The notes under the pieces are model-generated. The model did not search any database. It was not told the DNA's origin and worked only from the letters and a program-made list of their open reading frames with translations. Positions 9,531 to 12,897 of a stretch of DNA of 12,897 nucleotides are shown here, piece by piece; within the stretch, counting starts at the first letter, position 1, and every line of letters starts with the position of its first letter. This stretch comes from Rhizopus sp. PT2906 (taxonomy: Eukaryota > Mucoromycota > Mucoromycetes > Mucorales > Rhizopodaceae), in assembly GCA_025529335.1 (NCBI GenBank), contig JAMYHX010000773.1, positions 1 through 12,897 of the forward strand, in the 5' to 3' direction. Made by a program: the position numbers and the translations under genes.

Positions 9531-9790
9531 CATGCTAACCAAAAAATGATTGTTCCTTCATGTCTAGAAGTTTTGTCCTTTTGAAAAGTAAGAGAAATGT
9601 CACAATAAGTTAAATCAAATTGACCTAAAAAGCATATTTATTTTATGACTTTAAAAACAATTTTAAAATTGAATGATTTGTCGTTTAGAATGACTGGCAA
9701 AGATGTATAGAATTTTAATAGGTATGGCGTTACATGCCTCAGCAATTCTATCTTCAGTCAACAGCTTGTGGCGCTTCAATTTTCCTTTTG
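9531..9790. other. AT-rich spacer between two element relics
   Basis: Stops in all frames at short intervals and only short A/T runs. It may hold the 3' end of the LINE-type relic and the left end and N-terminal DNA-binding part of the Tc1-type transposon, but I could not identify a terminal inverted repeat or a target duplication. Confidence 0.35.
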
Positions 9791-9799
9791 AGATTGCCC

Positions 9800-10420
9800 A
9801 AAACTGTTAAACTTATAAACGCATTGTCCCGCAATATTTCGCACGAGTCAGTAAGGAAGCTGCTGTTAAAAGATATGATACAGTAAATTTCTGGATTCAT
9901 TAAAAATAGATTTTATGAATGACTGTGTGTTTATTGACAAGGCTGGATTCAATAGAAACATGCGCCGTTCTTATGGTTGGTGTGAAGTCAGAACACCTTG
10001 CAAAATTAAAGTTGAAACAAGGGAATCAAATGTCAGTATCCTAGGTGCCATTTTCAAAGATGGTCAAATCACTCTTTCAAGGAAGGAGATTATTACTACA
10101 CCAGCAGCAGGAAAGCGACAACGAGCTGATGATACGCCAGCTGTAAAAAGAAAAGGTATAACTAATAACGACTTTCTAGAATTCATAGAGCAAGTTCTCA
10201 CTACAATTGATGTAGCTGGCATGAATTACAACTACGTGGTGCTTGAAAACGCATCCATTCACAAGGCTAATCTTGTTCGAGATTGGGTTGAACAACGAGG
10301 ATATCGACTTTTCTTTTTACCACCATATTATCCATTTTTAAATCCAATCGAGGAGTTTGGGTCCAAGTTAAAAAATGTTGTAAACAATGATCCCACCTCA
10401 GTCAGACAAGGCACGAAGGT

Positions 10421-10504
<84 letters not shown>

Positions 10505-10581
10505 GTGAAATTTGGATACGACATCCATTATCGCTCTGGCAAAGGTGCATATTACTGCGAAAAAGGGTTGTAAAAAAATAA
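9800..10581 (+). pseudogene. Dead Tc1/mariner-superfamily (DDE_3) transposase
   Basis: The main open stretch begins MNDCVFIDKAGFNRN at 9915 and carries the DDE core: FIDKAGFN (first Asp), YNYVVLENASIH (second catalytic position), FFLPPYYPFLNPIEEF (third, Glu). The second residue is Glu where VLDNA is usual. Thirty-four residues separate it from the catalytic Glu, the DD34E spacing of Tc1 elements. PIEEFGSKLK has Gly where Trp is usual. Upstream, one frame over, VSKEAAVKRYDTVNFWI continues the protein N-terminally to about 9800, so a frameshift lies near 9895-9905. A second frameshift near 10380-10395 moves the frame to SDKARRSAK, which then runs through a 77-nt A tract into SCEIWIRHPLSLWQRC, the expected C-terminus. 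Mutated catalytic residue plus two frameshifts mean no active enzyme. Terminal inverted repeats were not found. Confidence 0.85.
10425..10501 (+). repeat. 77-nt uninterrupted poly(A) tract inside the transposase relic
   Basis: Seventy-seven consecutive A bases interrupt the C-terminal part of the transposase relic. The reading frame before it (SDKARRSAK) and after it (SCEIWIRH) is the same, so the tract reads as a polylysine insertion at a place where the family usually has one or a few Lys codons. It may be a mononucleotide expansion in dead DNA or a sequencing/assembly artefact. Confidence 0.95.
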
Positions 10582-10966
10582 AATCAAGATACTGATTAAC
10601 ACAGCACATAATAAAACTTTCAAAATTGCTGTGTGACCTAGCCTATTTTCTTCAGCTGTAATCCGGAAATGATTGGCGGCTTTGTGTTCCTTTCAATGGC
10701 TTATCAGTCAATGAATCAACAGCTTACCACCATATAACTGAAAGCTGGAGTTTACAGTCACTCGTACCCAACCTAAGATAACAGCTCGAAATTTCTGAGG
10801 ATTTGTGCCAAGGAGTAACGAAAGCAGTTTGTTGAATACATTATAGAAAATAACATGTATTTTTGTGGAAAAAACTGAAAAAAAAAACTAATCGTACTAA
10901 GCATTTCATAAGTTGGACAGTAATAATATATACATTGTTTATTCGATAAAAGTGAAAAAAAAAAAA
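10582..10966. other. Non-coding flank of the transposase relic
   Basis: No coding stretch is convincing here. A short inverted repeat (acacagca at about 10598 and tgctgtgt at about 10629) could form an 8-bp hairpin, and may be an internal or terminal remnant of the DDE element. The rest is AT-rich with A runs at 10878-10886 and 10955-10966. Confidence 0.4.
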
Positions 10967-11131
10967 CTATGCAAAAGTTTGTTCATTCTGGAGATAAACA
11001 ATATTCTCCCAAGAATAAGCTAGATATTCATTGTTTTTAGTAAAATCAGTAATAGCAGCATCGATTTTTTGCAGCATTCTGATTTTTTTTTTCTCCTGGC
11101 TTTCCTCAATTTTGATATGACAGTGATGATG
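10967..11131 (-). pseudogene. Coding-like relic, unidentified
   Basis: On the minus strand this frame is open for 54 codons and ends in TAG at 10967-10969. It reads like a real protein C-terminus (MLQKIDAAITDF, NNEYLAYSWENIVYLQ). Before a 10-A run (11083-11092 on the plus strand, T) the sense seems to continue in another frame (VVKVKLDIITVISKL), suggesting a one-base slip in the A run. No start codon suits it and I do not recognise the family. Its place among element relics suggests transposon origin. Confidence 0.3.
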
Positions 11132-11169
11132 TCAAGCTTGACCTTGACGACAATGGTGAACCTTCTTGA

Positions 11170-11570
11170 CAAATTGTATTAGGAGTCAAGGTAGAGGAAA
11201 GGAAAACCAAATCACCTTCCTTGAAAATATCAATTATCAGCTTAATTATTTCAAAGCTTTGAATTACTATTGTCTATTGAAATACAAATACATGAGATCA
11301 TATTCAAGAAATAGATTATGTATAAAATATCATACCACTAATGATAAAGCAGAGTTTATTACATACCAGTATAGTTTTCGATGATTATTAATGCTATTAG
11401 CTTAATCACTGACCGGATAGAAAAGAGCAACACATATCATGACCAACAAGATATGGCAGACTTAAGAATGAGTTCTCTTCAGTCCTATATAGAGCAGCAA
11501 TTAGTAGCTTTTAATTCTAAAAGCTCTGCCATTCACTCATTTAAACTGAAATCGCCACTATCCCAGACAT
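11170..11570 (+). other. Region with short open frames, no assignable gene
   Basis: The plus strand has two successive open frames (to stops at about 11382 and 11570). The second (start 11381, 63 aa) has a plausible amphipathic stretch around MADLRMSSLQSYIEQQLVA, but there is no recognised motif, no clear splice structure and no partner gene. It could be the last exon of a decayed gene or chance in AT-rich DNA. Confidence 0.25.
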
Positions 11571-11574
11571 AAGA

Positions 11575-12062
11575 AAACACTATATTCACGAAAAAATGAA
11601 TTAACTAACTTTTTCAAAGAATAAAATACGGTGAACAATACGCGCACGAGAAGGTTAATGCTACGTACGCTTCCTTGGGGGCACTATATGTAGCGTCACT
11701 TTACAACTTGACATTACAAAGTTCGCTATCTAACCCAAGACTGTCCAGTGGGATATTCTTTATAATTACACTTGAATGATTTTGGTTCTTTGTTGATCAA
11801 ACTGACAACATAAAATTAAATGCAGCAATAACCACATTTCTTTTTTTATCTCTTTCTTTCTTGAAAGATAACTTCTTCTCCTACATCAAGGAATATGGAA
11901 AGATGCCTGTTATCTGAACAAGCTTAACGTGACGCTGCACATTGAAAAGGTTTGTTGACGATATTGCAGGTTGTCTCTGTAGTGAATTTCCTCGTGCGCG
12001 TAGTATACACCTTATATGCACGAAAAAATTAGCTAATTCATTCTTTCGTACATGTAGGGTTT
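11575..12062. repeat. Diverged long inverted repeat (arms ~140 bp) with ~200-bp centre
   Basis: The left arm (about 11575-11712) matches the reverse complement of the right arm (about 11915-12062) at many points. There is an exact 12-mer, tacgcgcacgag, at 11639-11650 against ctcgtgcgcgta at 11991-12002. Next are tgaattaactaac / tgaattagctaat, and gtagcgtcacttta / gcagcgtcacgtta further inward, with small indels between them. Translated outward-in, both arms begin RKNEL(T/A)NFF. The right arm also contains a perfect 12-nt palindrome, aattagctaatt (12027-12038). This fits a foldback or MITE-like non-autonomous element, or two inverted copies of one repeat. No target-site duplication was established. 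Confidence 0.65.
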
Positions 12063-12110
12063 CTCTTTTTTTCTTTTTTTCCTTTATCGATCTCTTCAAA
12101 TGAAGCTTAA

Positions 12111-12443
12111 AAGGTTGAAACAGATTATTATCAAATCATTGAAGACAATGGGATTGTTAAATGCGGACACAAAAAAATAGACCAGATTTTATATTTTCGA
12201 TGATACGTTCTATTGTGAGGATAAACCGAACAAAAACACTTTTTCGAGATGCAAAAAAGACCAAGAGCTTAAAAGTGCAAGTATTGGCTTACTGGACATC
12301 CTTTCTTGCCGTACGAAGAATGTATCAACTACATTACTGCTATAACATGCCAATTTAACAAACTCAAACTGCAAATTACCTGTACAAAAATTATTGCGGG
12401 TGTGACACTTCATTCGGTCTTGAAAGAGACCAAAATGGCCTAG
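12111..12443 (+). pseudogene. Frameshifted coding-like relic, unidentified
   Basis: Three pieces read as one protein only if the frame slips twice. From 12111, ETDYYQIIEDNGIVKCGHKK; from 12199 one frame over, DDTFYCEDKPNKNTFSRC; from 12273 back in the first frame, CKYWLTGHPFLPYEECINYI and onward to a TAG at 12441-12443. Cys and His spacing (KCGH, FYCED, SRC, CKYW) recalls a zinc-binding protein, but no family is recognised. There is no proper start, so I read it as a decayed gene, probably from a mobile element. Confidence 0.35.
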
Positions 12444-12589
12444 TTGGCGAAAGGGAGACTGAGGATGTAGTTATAGGCTTTCTAGCCGCGCTTTATTCTC
12501 AGAAAAACAATAAAAAAATGTCTTGTAATCTTTACAATCATTCAGAAAGCGAAGTCGCTGTTTTAGAAATTGGTGTCGTCCAACAATGA
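12359..12589 (+). other. Open frame without start codon, overlapping the relic
   Basis: A plus-strand frame stays open for 76 codons to TGA at 12587-12589, including YLYKNYCGCDTSFG and ETEDVVIGFLAALYS. It overlaps the end of the preceding relic in another frame, so one of the two is a shadow, or the true frame passes from one to the other by a further slip. No motif is recognised. Confidence 0.25.
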
Positions 12590-12741
12590 TGTCAGTTGAT
12601 CTAAAAATAACGTCGTGTTTGGGTTGGATGAGCCTTATTTTATTTTTACTTGTCACTTAGTAATTATTATACCATATAAGATTAAGGGAGCAACTCTTTT
12701 CTTCTATTTCCTGTTTCCAGTTTATTTTACAGACATTTAAA

Positions 12742-12897
12742 ATGAGTATGCAATTTTTTTTTACGAAGATGGACAAGGACACGTTGTTAATGAGAATGGA
12801 GTTGAGCCTATGGATCGTCATTGATGAGGAGCTATTTGCTACCGAAACAATTAGTTCTCGCACTCAATTCTTAATGAATAAACATCCAGGAACAGTG
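12742..12897 (+). other. Open frame running off the window end
   Basis: From an ATG at 12742 the frame is open for 52 codons to the window edge (MSMQFFFTKMDKDTLLMRM at the start). It could be the first exon of a gene beyond the window or chance. Neither codon pattern nor homology decides, and other frames nearby are also partly open. Confidence 0.2.

Noticed and set aside
10425..10501. Poly(A) tract as the 3' tail of a retroposon
   Set aside because: The sequence on both sides belongs to the same transposase in the same frame, with no foreign insert next to the tract.
10328..10609. Minus-strand open frame with a long Phe run
   Set aside because: It is only the complement of the poly(A) tract and the transposase relic; homopolymer frames contain no stops.

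Overview
The window looks like nuclear DNA of an early-diverging filamentous fungus, most likely Mucoromycota (Mucorales-like). This is inferred from several signs: AT-rich DNA with long homopolymer and C/T tracts, compact genes with GT-AG introns of about 48-117 nt, fungal-type gene content (a YKR070W/CECR5-like HAD protein, Ipi3, a Kin1/Kin2-type kinase, a fungal myosin V tail), and mobile-element relics of a kind I associate with mucoralean genomes. No species can be named from the sequence alone.

Left half (1-7685): three ordinary, apparently intact housekeeping genes. A mitochondrial HAD-superfamily protein lies on the minus strand (526-2121; nine exons, 355 aa). It is divergent from an IPI3/WDR18 WD40 gene on the plus strand (2966-4511; two exons, 493 aa), with an 844-nt shared upstream region. 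IPI3 converges on a Kin1/Kin2/MARK-family Ser/Thr kinase with a C-terminal KA1 domain on the minus strand (4708-7413; four exons, 846 aa). Splice sites were placed by hand from GT-AG borders, frame continuity and family conservation.

Middle (7686-8748): the globular cargo-binding (DIL) tail of a class V myosin on the minus strand, with an intact reading frame and one intron. The motor, IQ motifs and coiled coil are absent upstream. The sequence where they should be is a decayed 3' piece of a non-LTR retrotransposon on the opposite strand (about 8800-9530), so the myosin gene is 5'-truncated or interrupted here.

Right third (about 8800-12897): a graveyard of mobile elements and unidentified coding relics. 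After the LINE-like relic come a dead Tc1/mariner-type DDE transposase (about 9800-10581) carrying a 77-nt poly(A) run and a mutated second catalytic Asp, a minus-strand coding-like relic (10967-11131), a diverged inverted-repeat structure of about 490 bp (11575-12062), and frameshifted coding-like stretches (12111-12589) that I could not assign. Nothing here forms an operon or a defence-type system. The three left-hand genes act in separate processes: mitochondrial HAD chemistry, 60S ribosome maturation, and cell polarity/exocytosis. The Kin1 kinase and the myosin V tail both belong functionally to polarised secretion, but their adjacency may be chance.
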